A stretch of DNA of 64,000 nt. Origin: Ophiodon elongatus (Eukaryota; Chordata; Actinopteri; Perciformes; Hexagrammidae). The stretch lies in the NCBI GenBank assembly GCA_016806645.1, contig JACSYO010002172.1, positions 1,067,990-1,131,989 of the forward strand, in the 5' to 3' direction. Made by a program: the position numbers and the translations under genes. This document shows positions 12,190 to 24,344 of this stretch, one piece after another (position 1 is the first letter of the stretch; each line of letters starts with the position of its first letter). The notes beneath the pieces were generated by a model. The model saw only the letters and a list, made by a program, of their open reading frames with translations. It had not been told where the DNA came from and ran no database searches.

Positions 12190-14430
12190 TGAGAAACACT
12201 TCATTGAAGAAGGAGCAACCTATTCCCACATGCTGCATCAGTGTGTCATCAATATTCAAGATACGCTGTCCCTTATCTGATTGCTCCAGTGAGGCAGTTC
12301 ATTTCTTAAGCCGGTTTCTGAGAGCTTGAAGATGCCTAGTATGATACAGGCAATCACAAAACAAGTGCTCCGCATGCAACATCGCTTAAAGTGCTGATTA
12401 CTTTCATTACAGGGGAGTAATTAGCACCTTAAGGGGAAAAGGTAGGATCAGAGATGCCATCCCCAGGTGATTTGAAAGAGTTAGGTTAATCTCACTGGGT
12501 TTGGAATAAATTAACAGTTCTCACATTGGAGGAAGTTCTTATCAGAGCTGAGACACGTGTACAAGCACAGTCAGACTACAAATACATCCACAACAATAGG
12601 ACATATAATCATACGACAGCTTCATATCTACATCCTTTAAGGTACTGCAGCGTTTATGCACCGGAGGACTATCAAGATTACCAAGTATGTGTTCAGACAG
12701 CAAAATGGCACGTTAAGTTCAAGCAAAACATCAGTATGAGAAAGATAATCTTGCTGTGCACGGACAATATGGCGGGAGAGTCATTCGTTAAAAGGTGGAG
12801 GTTAGGGTGGTGGAGGGAGCTGCAGCAGCAAACGGCATCTGTATGAATGTATCAGAAGAGTATCAAGTGTCAACTTTTAATGGCTGTGCTTCTCACCTGC
12901 AAACATAGGATTGTAAGATAACTGTCAGCTGCTGTACAAGTAGCTGGTAGAAGAGCCAGTTAAGCATGATGCCGGGGCTCATCCAGGGAGGGCTTCAATG
13001 CTCTCTGGGCCCAGAAATACAGTAGCTTAAGAACTTCTGATCTGTGTCAAAGGCCCCCTCTTTGATGAAAGAATTAACTAGTGCAGTACCCCTGCGGCTG
13101 ATTGCCTGGCCTCTGGTTTTGTTGCTTGTAGCTTTCTCGGGACACAATCATCGAACCAAAGTCACAATCAAGACTGCACTTCTTTGGGTCCTTGGCAATA
13201 CACACACCCAATTGTGAAATTGACAGGATGAACGATTGTCAAGAAATCCATAGACAAAGACAGAGACTCCTTCCATTTTAGTAACACGAGGCACAGTCTT
13301 GAGGCATGATATCCAGTTCTATTAATACTGCAAAGTTTGCATTTAAGAATCTGCCAATAAGAATTTGTTATGTTAAACTATGTTTACTAAAGCATGTTTG
13401 CCATTGATTCTATTATCATTTGAATGTGCATGTGAGCTTTTTATTGCACATCACAACTGAAATATTAGTAAAATACACTTTGTACATGTGTAAAGACCAC
13501 TGCTCATTCCTTTTGAGGGTTTGTTTGAGCCAAGGTTCAGCTTCTGAGCCAACATGGATGAGAAGTCATTAAAGTGCTTGAAGAATAGAAATCTGAACAT
13601 CTAAAAGTCAACTGGGCATCCTCTGTGTTACTATATTTCTCTTAACTCATATATTCTCTCTTATCACATCCACCTGGTATCAGCTCCATCACCAAGAAGA
13701 GACAGTTGGTGCTGCAGGACCTCGGTTAGTTGTGTGGTGGTTGTTGTGATCAAACAGAAACCCTTTTATCCACTGATACATAATCACAGGAACACGCTCT
13801 GCAACACTGTTACATCTAAGAGGACCATGTACTGCCACACAGATGACGGGGCATTCCAACAGAAGGACATGACCACAGTTCCCAGAGGTCAGCGTGTTGC
13901 ATGGAACTGACGGCAGGACTACCAGCTACAGTACTGCACACAGTACTGCACACTTCCACTTGTCACATGATCTGACCTCTCATTTTCTCAGGGTTCAGGT
14001 CATAACAGAAAAACACAGTGTCCATGGGACATAATATACAATTCTGCTACTGTTTATCAAGCCTGGTAGAACAAATATTCACTCCAAATGTAAAAGTAAA
14101 CATAAACATATACAAGCAGTGAGTGAATGTCAGGTCTGTGTGCTCTGAACACGGAGGAATGTGAGCCAGAAAAATACATTTAGGGAGTTGAGTTTCACTT
14201 TCAATAAACACTGTGCACAAAGGTAGTGCTCACGTATGTGTGGACACACATACACGTTTACAATGTGCACACACGCTAGGCTGTGCTCAAAGACGCATCG
14301 ACAAGTGACCTGCCCCAGGGCATTCTGGGTAGGGTGGTTTCACATGGACTTTGGAACACACACCTTCAACAGACAGTCTCACAGATGTCGCAAATAAGTT
14401 TGTGTTGTGTTCAGGAAAACAGTAGGCCGA
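12190..14430. other. Unassigned non-coding DNA
   Basis: Only one frame above 100 residues (12526-12846, plus strand); it has no recognisable motif and no splice context I can support. No simple repeat longer than a few units. Confidence 0.45.
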
Positions 14431-14434
14431 GGCA

Positions 14435-14435
<1 letters not shown>

Positions 14436-14483
<48 letters not shown>
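14436..14483. repeat. (AC)24 microsatellite
   Basis: Uninterrupted AC dinucleotides, 48 bases. The overlapping frames 14283-14627 and 14287-14481 owe their length to it (His-Thr and Cys-Val runs). Confidence 0.98.
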
Positions 14484-14487
<4 letters not shown>

Positions 14488-14629
14488 TGTTAGTCAGCTG
14501 TGGGAGGGACAGTGTGACAAAAGTGCATCGTCACGGTCACCTACAAGCAAGGGAGTGCCGGGAAACAGGAGGAGGAGAGGAATGCAGAAAAAAAAAGAAA
14601 CAAAAAGAGTTACTTAAAAAAGCATAGGA

Positions 14630-14670
14630 AGAGGAGGAGGAGGAGGAGGAGGAGGAGGAGGAGGAGGAGG
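14630..14670. repeat. (AGG)n polypurine microsatellite
   Basis: About 13 to 14 AGG triplets. The purines continue upstream with AAAAAAAAGAAA near 14588, giving a mostly purine stretch. Confidence 0.95.
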
Positions 14671-14679
14671 AATACATGT

Positions 14680-15800
14680 TGTGTTTCATTCACAGGGCCG
14701 TTTGCAGCATTATTGAGTTTACGTCATGGTACATTTGTCAGCGGTGTAACTGAGGCTGTTACCTCTGGATGCACCGCGGGATGCAATCCATTCAGAAGCT
14801 CATTCAACTTCTGAGTGAATTTGTAAGTAGGTACGTAAAGTTGATATAGTACGGCAACTCTCACAGAGCAAGGTCACAAAGTGCTTCACAAGAATGACAA
14901 TATTAGAAAGAAGACGGTAAAAAGCAACAAACTATAAACACAAGCAACAACAGGCCTTCACAGAAACATTAAACACCAGACCGCACGAGGCGAGACAAAG
15001 CTGGAGAGATTTCGTGAGTCACGAATGAAAGAGGCTACAGTGAGGAGCTTGACTCTTCCAACCCCGATCCATTCAGCCTTCTCTCTGTCTCTAGCTACTT
15101 GCTGCCAAAGCAGGAAGCAGGAATATTACCGCTCAGTCAGTGTGTTTTTGAGACAACATGGGCTTCCTTCACTCTGCAGGCTTTCCTTCTCATTAGACTT
15201 TTCACACACCGTATCCAGACCAACATGAGCTCACTGACAGATGAGAACACAAACTTCCACATGCAACTTTTGTTCTAATCTCACTTGCAGTTTGTTGAAA
15301 CTGTTTCAGAGAGGCCTAGCGATATATTCTCGTCTCCTCCTTCAGCCGAGCCGGAGTCAGTTGTCACGTGTGATTGATGTTACAAAGTACAGCAATGCAA
15401 ACGCTGTAGACGGATCCATCTGAACTTTGTGCATTTCTTTGGTTTTGAGAGTTGTGAGAGTCAAAGTCAAATAAAAAAAGTATAGTTTGAGCCATCCAAA
15501 TGGTCAATCATCTGCTTGGATTCTCGGCTAATTCTCTGCTATTTCTAAAACGTACATAACAATATCTTATTCATTTGATTATGGATGTTTGTTCTTGACC
15601 TTGTGATCAGTTTGTGTGACCTAATCATCTCAATTAAGGTAAACTTGAAGTTCTTCAGAGATGTCTACCACATCTCATTGTCTTGGAGATGGAGCTGGCT
15701 CAGGTAACTGATGACCGAAAAGACGTGAGGGTGTTTTATTTTATTGGGATGTTCTTTGAATTCACTTATTATGAGCCACTTTGGAGAAAAGTTACGTAAT
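14680..15800. other. Unassigned non-coding DNA, one possible repeat scrap
   Basis: AAGGTCACAAAGTGCTTCACA-like wording near 14870-14895 resembles the 3' part of a fish LINE, but it is too short to call. The frames 15025-15228 and 15241-15423 have no recognisable content. Confidence 0.4.
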
Positions 15801-15807
15801 GTAATCC

Positions 15808-15935
15808 TGAAAGGAATAATTCAACTTTGTTGGAAGTAATTTGATTTATTTTAGATGAGAGGATTGAAACCACAACTAAGATATGTCTGTACGCTAAGCC
15901 GTTAGCTTAGCTTAACACAGACTGAAACACCTAAC
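15808..15935 (+). repeat. Interspersed repeat, TTAGCTTAGCTTAAC type
   Basis: Starts 'aaaggaataattcaac' and runs through 'agatgaga', 'ccacaa', 'atgtctgtacg' to 'gccgttagcttagcttaacacagactg'. I recall this order from a very abundant fish repeat. No second full copy occurs here. Confidence 0.5.
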
Positions 15936-16043
15936 TTTGTGAAGTCACTGCCCCGGCCATCGGCATGTCTCAAACCTAGTTTGAAGCGCTGGGCCACTGA
16001 CCAAGTGTTGGTTATTGATGAGTTGGGAGGGAGAATGTGTTGA

Positions 16044-16630
16044 AAAAGCTAGTTTCAAAATGTTTCTTTCATCTTGTTGACATATTAGAGTCAAAGGTTT
16101 TACAGAGGGGTTTTTGGATGTCACTCTATGAATCTAAAAATAATGTCAACAGCCATAAAAAAACTTTTCTCCATGTTTTTAGTAATACAATGTTGTATAA
16201 ATCAGGCTATGAACGATATATGAACAACACCCTCAGTAAAAACCTTCAGAATATATTTAGGAATGAAACTGGACAGTTTGCTGTATGATAGTTTTACTGA
16301 AGTGGAGATTTATGGTTCAGAGTCTGAGAAAAACTCATTTAGAGAAAACGGCCTTTACATTTGATAAAATTCAATACATTTTGAAGACACTACAGTTGAA
16401 AAGATAAAAAATATATCTATTTCACATCACCATGAAACTTCCCCAGTTGATTACTTTTATTATTGCGATTATTTTTGTGTTACATTTTGTTCTAAAATTT
16501 TAAGTGTAAATATGCAAATGAGGCATTATCTCATGGTAACTTTTGGTAAATTTAGAATAAATCTACAGACACAAATAGAGAAAGTAGTCAAATAAACACT
16601 TGAATGTGTATTTTGGATGTTTTCTTTCTT
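16044..16630 (+). repeat. Octamer-bearing dispersed repeat, copy A
   Basis: Aligns along its length with 45188-45785. Shared phrases in order: TTGTTGACATAT, CAGCCATA, CATGTTTTTAGTAAT, TTGTATAAATCA, AACAA..CCCTC, ATATGCAAATGAGGCATTAT, AATCTACAGACACAAATAGA and TATTTTGGATGTTTT. ATGCAAAT at about 16512 matches the POU octamer. The frame 16037-16288 lies inside the repeat and is not a gene. Confidence 0.8.
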
Positions 16631-16964
16631 TTCTTTTTAAAAATTGACCAGTGCATGAAAAACAAGGTCTTCTCAACGAGAAAGCTAATAACCATTTCAT
16701 AAAATGTTGAACTATTGCTTGAATTGAATTATTATTGATTATTATTATTACCAGCTGAAGAATTGTTAACTCTTGTTGCCATTTTTGGGCTGAGATTCTG
16801 AGATTTGGAACCAGGCTTCTGGCTTTTAGACAAAAGCCAGAGTATAATTTTGGTTCCCTGCACACTCCCATTCTCATTCTACGTTTACAGCTGTAACTAT
16901 CTTGGCACAAATCATCTATGTTTACCACTGTGACCTTCATATCTTTAGTCCAGCTGTGTAACAA
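16563..16964 (-). other. 133-residue open frame, probably spurious
   Basis: It overlaps the end of the octamer-bearing repeat at its 3' side, and its middle encodes an Ile/Asn-rich run from an ATT-rich stretch (about 16725-16750). I recognise no domain or splice signal, so it is kept only as a position where I looked and found nothing. Confidence 0.1.
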
Positions 16965-17225
16965 CCCACGATTTGATTTACTGTGATTTCACAGTCAAAA
17001 GGGAGGCTTGCTCTGACGTCATCATCTGCTGACCCAGGGACTCTAAACTAGTCCTCTTGTGCTTTGGAAGAGACAAAATGAGACTTAATATGCCAGTGAA
17101 GTCAAAACCAAAGACAGATACGACAATTTTAGCGAGGCAGCAGCACTTAGTGAGACACTCAGAGAAAAGAGGTAAAACGAATGAATAAAGAATGGGCAAA
17201 TATGACAGTATTGATTATGATGGGT

Positions 17226-17560
17226 TTTTTCGCCTTCGCCATCACATTCTTTGCCTGTCCAATAATAGTGTCTTAATCACAGCCTTCGCTCGGGCACTCT
17301 GCAAGCAATGGCCGTCTCTGCCAGTACAGTGCGCAGCCAGAGTGGGCGGTTTAATGGAATATGGGTCAAACTGGCCTCCAATTCAGCAGTCGGGCCTCCA
17401 AGTGTGTCTCTCTAGCGAGAGCGCACAGATGGACGCTCGCATTTTCAAACTCGCTTCCCAGTTCTCTCGCTTTGCCCTCAAACTCTTTGGATGTGTTACT
17501 TGTGCAGTTGTAGCTTGCACAGTCTTGCTCTGCTATTGTGCACATTTGTAATGCGAGACA
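17226..17560. repeat. Possible interspersed repeat
   Basis: Phrases such as CGCCTTCGCCATCACATTC and GCGAGAGCGCACAGATGGAC are ones I associate with a fish repeat, and the 119-residue frame at 17192-17551 lies across it. No second copy in the window was aligned with confidence. Confidence 0.3.
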
Positions 17561-17564
17561 ACAT

Positions 17565-18525
17565 TTGATTTCACAGATATCAAGTTCAGGGTTATATTAC
17601 CCTCACTGTAAAAACTGCTTTGATATCACACCAAAGAATATGTTTTGAAAAAAAGAATATTTTCTTGTGTATGCTGTTATTTGTAGGACAGATGAATTTG
17701 GTGTCCCTGCAACATTTTTCTTCACCCTGACTGACTACAAAAGCCCTGCTGACTCCATTGTGGTTTTATTTAAAAAAGAAATAAACACCACAGCGACATG
17801 CTGCCTCCACTCTCCTACACTTCGAACATCAACAGTGTACAGGGAGAATCCCCCTTTGAATCCTATTTAATCCTCTCCTTCAATCATATTGATTGGCAAT
17901 CCTCTTCTAGGTGGAAGAGAAAATAAACAAATCCCTTGTTTCTTAGAAATGAATAATTGTTCCTCCCGCAAGGCTACACACAGTTATGTGAAGTATTCCA
18001 AAGTCTCGACCGACTGAAACGGTAGTTTTTGATCTTATTGTACATCTAATCTTGAACACACCCCTTCACACATGTCAGAAGGCAGGTACGAAAGGAAAAA
18101 GCCTCAGGGTTGGTTTGGGGGGATTCGTTTGTGTGTAAATAGGTTTTAAAAATGTCAATGAAGGTGTTTCCTGCAGGATTAGCTCATGTCGTGACTGCGT
18201 CCTGCAGAGGCTTGTTTTGTAATATTTCAGTTTGTATTGAGCTCACATGGTGCACATTCCTGAATGAATGACTGGTAATTGACTTAATGCACACACATTG
18301 CATAGAAGGCAGTAGGTGGGGAAGAATAAGGGCCCATCGGCAATTTTTCCCGTGACACGTTTTTGCATACAGGTAAAGCTGGACATGCCGACACAATCAT
18401 CAAGAATCAAGAGTTCTTAGAACCTACTGTGGTACGGTGGTTTTAATATCTACACAGATCACATGTAACCCACGTGACCCCTAGCATACTTTTTTTAAGA
18501 GCTGAGACAGTGACTTCAGTCTTCA
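17565..18525. other. Unassigned non-coding DNA
   Basis: No repeat pair or simple repeat. The short frames at 17667-17870 and 18184-18396 show no recognisable content. Confidence 0.4.
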
Positions 18526-18526
18526 A

Positions 18527-18860
18527 TATGCAAATGAGGCATTTTCTTTTTATATATGTGCTAAAGTTCATACATGTTCAGAACAGAAAACTGAAGATTG
18601 GATAAAGCCAGGTTCCACTTCAAGTTTGATTAAATTGTGTTTACATCTTTGTATCACTATAAATCAGAAAATACTGTCAACAGCCATAAAAAAACATAAC
18701 CCTTTTTTTTTTTTAAATGTTGCATAAATCAGGATATTAATGTTATATGAACAAACCCCTCAGTACAAACCTTTCAGAATATAGATATGAATGAAAGTGT
18801 GTAGTTTGATGGATATAAGAGCTACTGAAGAGGAGATTTCTGGCTCAGAGTCTGAGAAAA
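18527..18860 (+). repeat. Octamer-bearing dispersed repeat, copy B (partial)
   Basis: Starts with ATATGCAAATGAGGCATT and continues with TTCATACATGTTCAGAACAG, TGTCAACAGCCATAAAAAAAC, ATAAATCAGG and AGGAGATTTCTGGCTCAGAG, all shared with copies A and/or C. It lacks the 3' segment with the second octamer. Confidence 0.75.
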
Positions 18861-18864
18861 AGGA

Positions 18865-20010
18865 CTTTAAACATATGTATTGTTCTACATTGTGGGTGTG
18901 TAAACAAGCGACTGTTTGTTAGTCATGAACTTTATTAAATTCATGAGTTGATTATGTCAATGTAGTGTTTGCAGTTTGTTCCACTGCCCATGAGTGACCA
19001 AAATAAAACTATATTGCTGCTTTAAGTTACTTTAAACCTTCTTTGGCCCAGTGGAAAGCAGTGCTATAAGAGTTAATGTAACCTAAATGGACTCTCTGGG
19101 TGTATGAGGCAGGAGTCCACAGTCAATGATGCTTTAGTAGAAAAAAGGATTATGATGACTTTTGTGCGTAGGTAGTGGGTGAGTGTGTCTGAGAGGCAGA
19201 GAGTGACAAAGATAACAGGGGAGAAAACTGAGAGACAATTGCAGGGTGAGTCGGCTCCCATTTCCTCCCCTGTCCCTGGTGATTATCTCAGCCTGCTCTG
19301 TTTTTCTCTCCATCCGTGAGCACATTGTCAAACAGCATCATCTCACAATCGCTCCATCAACCCTGCAGAAAGATAGAAAGATTTATGTAAACAACATCTA
19401 ACACCTTGGCGTGCTAGAGAGGGACAGACAATGGCAGGAAGAGTGAGAACGAGAGAGACGCATGAAATAAGAAAGCGGGCCGAGAGCCTATAATTCACAC
19501 AGAGTCGCGTTAGAAGCAAGATTACGGAACAATGCACGTTGGATTTCATTCGTTGTCCCTCCCCCTTCGCCTCTTGCAGTACATCTCTTATCAATCTGCT
19601 GCTACTTGAGCACAAGTCTGCATTGTTCTTCAGTGAAGATCATCATGAGTCTGAGTACAGACAGACCACCTACCATCCACCCTGGAGCCGACAGCGCAGG
19701 GCTCCATTTGAACGCTCTGACAGCATTCTGGCAACGCTGCGAGCCTTTATGAGTGCTAAAAGTGCTGTGTGAACAATCTGGGCGAGCTAGGCCGGCAGCC
19801 AAAGTGGATGACACCGGCAGACATTTCTGCGTGTGTGCGAGGAATAAAATGTGTCTGCTGCAAAACCGTTTTCTTTCACCGGCAGAAAGTAAAAACTTGA
19901 TTGGGAACAGAGGTGCCTATTACAGTCAGAGGTAATAATAGGGTGGAGTGACGGCATACATCACAGAACAAAAAACTAAAAAAAAATCCTCCTGGCAGGC
20001 ATAGTGGCGT
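18865..20010. other. Unassigned non-coding DNA
   Basis: Several overlapping frames of 60 to 90 residues on both strands between 19073 and 19935, none with recognisable content. No paired repeat found. Confidence 0.4.
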
Positions 20011-20013
20011 AGC

Positions 20014-20016
<3 letters not shown>

Positions 20017-20094
<78 letters not shown>
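20017..20094. repeat. (GT)39 microsatellite
   Basis: 78 uninterrupted bases of GT. The frames crossing it are poly Cys-Val or His-Thr artefacts. Confidence 0.98.
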
Positions 20095-20096
<2 letters not shown>

Positions 20097-20179
20097 TGGG
20101 AGGAGGGAGTGTTGTTTGGGTGCTTATTTACTGCAGGAGATGGAAGCCAGGCATGTAGTGCGATGGAGAGCCGAGCCAG

Positions 20180-20242
20180 CAGACAGGCAGACAGACAGGT
20201 AGGGAGGCAGACAGACAGGCAGACAGACAGACAGACAGACAG
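20180..20242. repeat. (CAGA)n/(CAGG)n tetranucleotide repeat
   Basis: Interrupted CAGA and CAGG units ending in five uniform CAGA copies, about 90 bases after the GT array. Confidence 0.9.
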
Positions 20243-20249
20243 GCTGAAT

Positions 20250-21235
20250 AAGTGTCTGATGATCAGTCTATCTTCTGTCACCTCCACAACAAACACAGTG
20301 ACACTGCTTTGCTCAGGCTGCACTATGAGCAAACCTCTACATGGTGTGAAATTGACGTGTCATGGGGGATTGTTGAACAAAAAAAGCTTATCTTTTTGAT
20401 GAATCGGGGCTGGTTGTTACTGCCAATACAGAGCGCTGACCGAAAAGGACCAGTTTATTGTGTCAAGCTTTCACAGTGAGAGTCGAACTGGACCGATGTC
20501 CAGCAAACAGCAGCGGCAATCTTCCATCCTGAAGTCATTTTAAGGAAAATAGACTTTCCAGAGCTCTCAGTATCTGAGAGTTGCAGTGAAAAAGAAAAAG
20601 CTTTGGTGAAAGTCAGCAGAGTCACAGGGAACATAAAGTTACGATGATGCAGGAGTTCACTTCAGCTAACTATTACACCAAAGGCCCAATGAGTTAACAC
20701 TTCTGCAGTTATGTCAAATATTATTATTTATCCCTTATTCAACCCCAAAGTCTGGTAAAAAACTAATTATCAGCGTGGCATACCTGTGGTTTCTCTCACT
20801 CCTCATCTCCACCACAATGTGTTTAAGGCATTGGAACATCCTCAATGAAGGTGGACATCGATCAATTTCCAGGTCGTGGTCTGGAGGACGGAGGAGCAAG
20901 GACAGGAGGAAGCAGAATTAGCAGAAAGGAAAATCATCCTCTAAAGAACCAAAATGGCTAGAGCAGTTAACTCTGAAACACACACAGTTCATTTACAACA
21001 TAAACATACCGCTTACAGCACCACGATACCTGACAGAAAGGTTTCCAAATGAAGTTTATTGTAAATGATTCTAAGTCCAGTCATACGACATGTAAGGAAA
21101 CAAAAAATGTAGACAATAACAGGAGACAGCATTTTACAGAGGCAGACATGACGACTTAAACATCATACACACAGTCAAGACTAACAACCAGTATACTTAG
21201 TACTTAATAGGCCTCACTTCTGTAGATACATTATC
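20250..21235. other. Unassigned non-coding DNA
   Basis: Short frames only, no paired repeats. About 20880-20960 is purine-rich on the plus strand. Confidence 0.4.
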
Positions 21236-21244
21236 TGGACAATG

Positions 21245-21480
21245 ACATAAGGTCCATGGGTCTTAGCATTTACACCTGGGATTAAAATGAGTTGTCGTTA
21301 TCTCGGTTGTGCCTGCATTGGGATCAGATTTCAATATGCAAATTACTTGGCGGGATGATCCAGTAAGAAGCTAGGCAACATGCTACTCTGTGTTGCTAGC
21401 CGGCTAACGTTAACCCTGTGGTCTTGTTGCCCCAGTTTGCCGGTTGGTTCCGGTGCCACCGTATAAAAAAGACAAATAAA
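21245..21480. repeat. Possible interspersed repeat fragment
   Basis: TTTACACCTGGGATTAAAATG followed by GCATTGGGATCAGATTTCAA resembles a fish repeat I recall with this opening. GCATTGGGATCTGATC occurs again near 59100, which supports a shared element. An ATATGCAAATTA octamer-like word lies near 21332. Confidence 0.35.
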
Positions 21481-21629
21481 ATTCTACTAACGTGAGAATT
21501 CCGCGCACATTTTTGAAAACTGATGCCACGGAGGTCATCCAGCAGCAGCCCTTCATCCAAAGGATGCACATTGGCCGGCAGGATGCTTGCCGTTAACTAT
21601 GTGTGGCTTTAAGCCCTACTATAATTTAA

Positions 21630-21960
21630 ACGGGTGAGTTATATATAAACTCTTCCAAAGAGTTGTCATGAATAGCTGTCCATTAGCTGTAGAGACCAAA
21701 ACCTTTTTTTGTACAAGGCTGTACAAATGTTTATTTATGTGATAAAGTTGTTCATTTTAACATTGGGGTCAATGGGGATTGATTCACTTTTGGAGCGAGC
21801 AACAAGTGGCCATTGGATGAACTTTTTCTGGCACTTCCGCATTGGCTTCATTTCTCAGCAACGGAGGCTTTGTCCCAGATCAAGAGAAGAAATGCAACCA
21901 ATGGATGGATGTCAATCATTTCTAAATGACTTTTGGCGTGAGAAGACTTGCTAGCTGCTA
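21630..21960 (+). repeat. Interspersed repeat, GTACAAGGCTGTACAAATG type
   Basis: Runs 'gggtgagttatatataaactc', 'gagttgtcatgaatagctg', 'agagaccaaaacc', 'gtacaaggctgt', 'gggtcaatggggattga' and 'cacttccgcattggcttcattt', an order I recall from an abundant fish repeat. The 81-residue frame at 21709-21954 is part of it. Confidence 0.5.
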
Positions 21961-22044
21961 ATGCTACTTGTGTTTTTTAAAGAGACCTGGTTACTCAAGA
22001 TAATCTACAGACCTTGCTGTGAGCAGTTCCATTTCGGAACTATT

Positions 22045-22224
22045 TTTTCTTTCTACCGAACCACTAAGCCTGCATCTCTCCTCGATGCCACCTCACCTCG
22101 CATCACCGGGCTAGTTAACGTTCAGCTCACCTACCAATGTCACAAGCACAAGCCTCTTGTCCATGAGTAGATCACCGTTATGCACGGGGATACGGTTGCC
22201 GGATGTAGTTCGGTAGAAAGAAAA
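22045..22224. repeat. Element bounded by 17-bp perfect inverted repeats
   Basis: TTTTCTTTCTACCGAAC at 22045-22061 is exactly complementary to GTTCGGTAGAAAGAAAA at 22208-22224. The 146 bases between hold no frame of note. It could be a tiny MITE or the remnant of a larger foldback. I could not define a target-site duplication. Confidence 0.6.
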
Positions 22225-22424
22225 TTCTCCACGGCTCGCGCTCGATGGATCATAAAAATGAACATTTCCGATTAATAGCTGATGATTTGTGGGTGAAATT
22301 ATACATCATTAATGAGGAATGCAGTCAACCAATGGCCATTGAATCACTGCGGTGTCTGGATGTAAATGAAGCTCTTATGTGAGATCACACATTCTGACAT
22401 TCTATTTAAAAACTTAAACTTTAT

Positions 22425-22645
22425 TTTAATCATCACATAGATTTCATGTAATGTGTCCTCTGCATGTGACCCTTTGTATGCATGAAGGAGCAGTGTGCTG
22501 CTGGGGAGCACCCGGGGAGCACCTCCAGGTCCAGTGTCTCACTCAGGGACACTTGGACATGTGGAGAGGAGGAGTCGGGGGTTGAACCGCCAACCTTGTG
22601 AGTAAAGGACAAACCCCCTCCCCCCTCTGAGTCACAGTTGCTATT
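22425..22645 (-). repeat. tRNA-like-headed SINE-like repeat, second family
   Basis: On the minus strand it opens GCAACTGTGACTCAGAGG, then GGCGGTTCAACCCCCG (B-box-like), then CACATGTCCAAGTGTCCCTG and GAGACACTGGACC. It ends in the GGGTCACATGCAGAGGACAC tail. The layout is like the family at 30680, 54786 and 56341, but the sequence differs. Both internal boxes have decayed. Confidence 0.6.
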
Positions 22646-22649
22646 TTTT

Positions 22650-23990
22650 TGTATAAATAGCTTCTTTTGTGTGTGGGAAATGGCTTTTTGGGTACATGTC
22701 GTTTATTCATCTGCCCCCAGGCACCGATTAACATCCATTAACAAAGACAGTGATGAAAGCCAGTAAAAGGCAGTGATGGCTGCTGGATTGGAAACACTTT
22801 ATTTCTCAAAACTCAAATAAAAACCTAAACCTGGGATTTTAAACAGTAATTTTATACTTTTTAAATTATTATAATCAGTTGTGCCAACCTCATTTCAGAC
22901 TCAAACCCAACTCCCCGCACTCAAACGGACAAACAACATTTTGCCTGACCATAGATGTTAGGTACACGATGCTTTATCCAATACACTCCTGGAGAGGGAC
23001 AGATGTAAAAACACAAGCATTTCCCAGAGACCAAGGGACTAGCGAGGAAGTACCCAGGGACTTTAGACATATAAAGAGCAAAGGGGCTACTCACATTACA
23101 CACACAAGTTTCCATCCATACACACAGCTTATGTATTTCAAGGTTCCTGGGAATCAAATCTTTAGATCAGCTTTGTATATTTTTTCAGAGGGTGGCAGTC
23201 AGCCATGCTTGACAGTGAGCTGTATAACCTTCAAAGCCATATGCCATGTGTGTCTGCATTACATTGCATTGTAAATGTCTGTCACCTTTTGCTGATATTA
23301 CACCAGACGCGCTTCAGTAGCTTTAGCTTTCGTCTTGATTGTTCTGACTGAAACATGCTGTGTTTAAAGTATTAAAGCGTGTTAAGTTCCCATTTTGTCT
23401 GGCTTGTTTTAAAACAATACTCCTGCCTTTTTTCACATTAAATGTAGTTATTGGTTACTGTTTCTCCTGTCCATGCATCAGTAAGGTCTGCTGATGCTTA
23501 TTTAAGGCTTCAGCCTTGTGTTTAAAAACCACAAATAATGTATATAAAATGAATTATTTCATGTCGGTCATTTATTTAATCACTTGCTCTTGTGGTAAAT
23601 CATATGTTGGAAAGATGAGTAGAGCACTCATAACCCGTGTTAGCCCTATTAGATGCAAAAACATGAATTATCCAGTATAGCAGCACATTTTAGTGTATTT
23701 AAATATCCTATTCCCTCATCGTGGGATTGAGAAGGTCACTCCTCCCAGAGGAGGTCATTTGGATTTTTTCATTTTCAGGAGGGGACACTGTTGGCTCCAC
23801 CATCGAATTCCCTGTCACCTCTTTAACAGGTATATAGACCATGAAATTACATTATTCCTCAACCTAAGTTGTTTTTTTTTGCTTGAACATAGTTGCAGCC
23901 ATTATAGTAGTTTTGTTGCCTAATATAAGCGCGTCCGTTTCATGTTAATGCCTTTGCAGTAAATAAGAGGCAAAAATTTGTTTCACAAAA
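22650..23990. other. Unassigned non-coding DNA
   Basis: Overlapping frames at 22879-23274 (plus) and 22921-23157 (minus) have no recognisable content. The part around 23480-23600 is AT-rich and not simple-sequence. Confidence 0.4.
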
Positions 23991-23999
23991 AAGGAAATG

Positions 24000-24340
24000 A
24001 CACGCTGATAGCTTCGAATGTGTATCATGACACCCGGAATGTCCTTAAAAGTGGCATACTATTCATTCCCCTACCCATTAGATCATGTTGCACGGCCGCA
24101 AACTATTTCCCTGCAGCCCCAATGAGGCAGGTGGACCCTGCAGTCACACAGGGAACTGCTTTTAAACAATTAGTAATGCAAATAACTCTCTATGAATGGT
24201 ATTAGATTATTCCATCGGGTAACTGCATAATGAACTATATGTTGTTGTGCGTTTAAAACTGACTGGCCCTCGCTGCAGAAAGCAGTTGCCTCTCTTTAAA
24301 TGGTGAGTAGCATAATCTGGCTTTTCCATTGGACTTTTGG
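24000..24340. promoter_or_regulatory. Possible conserved enhancer-like stretch
   Basis: A non-repetitive AT-rich stretch with an exact ATGCAAAT POU octamer in AGTAATGCAAATAAC (about 24172-24186), nearby TAAT cores, and CAGGTGGACC (an E-box). This is inference from motif content; conservation was not tested. Confidence 0.2.
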
Positions 24341-24344
24341 CTGC

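Noticed and set aside
17192..17551. 119-residue frame with a hydrophobic C-terminus
   Set aside because: Lies across a probable interspersed repeat; hydrophobic end likely chance.
20180..20242. Possible regulatory array of CAGA words (SMAD-like)
   Set aside because: A simple CAGA/CAGG tetranucleotide repeat next to a GT microsatellite; composition explains it.
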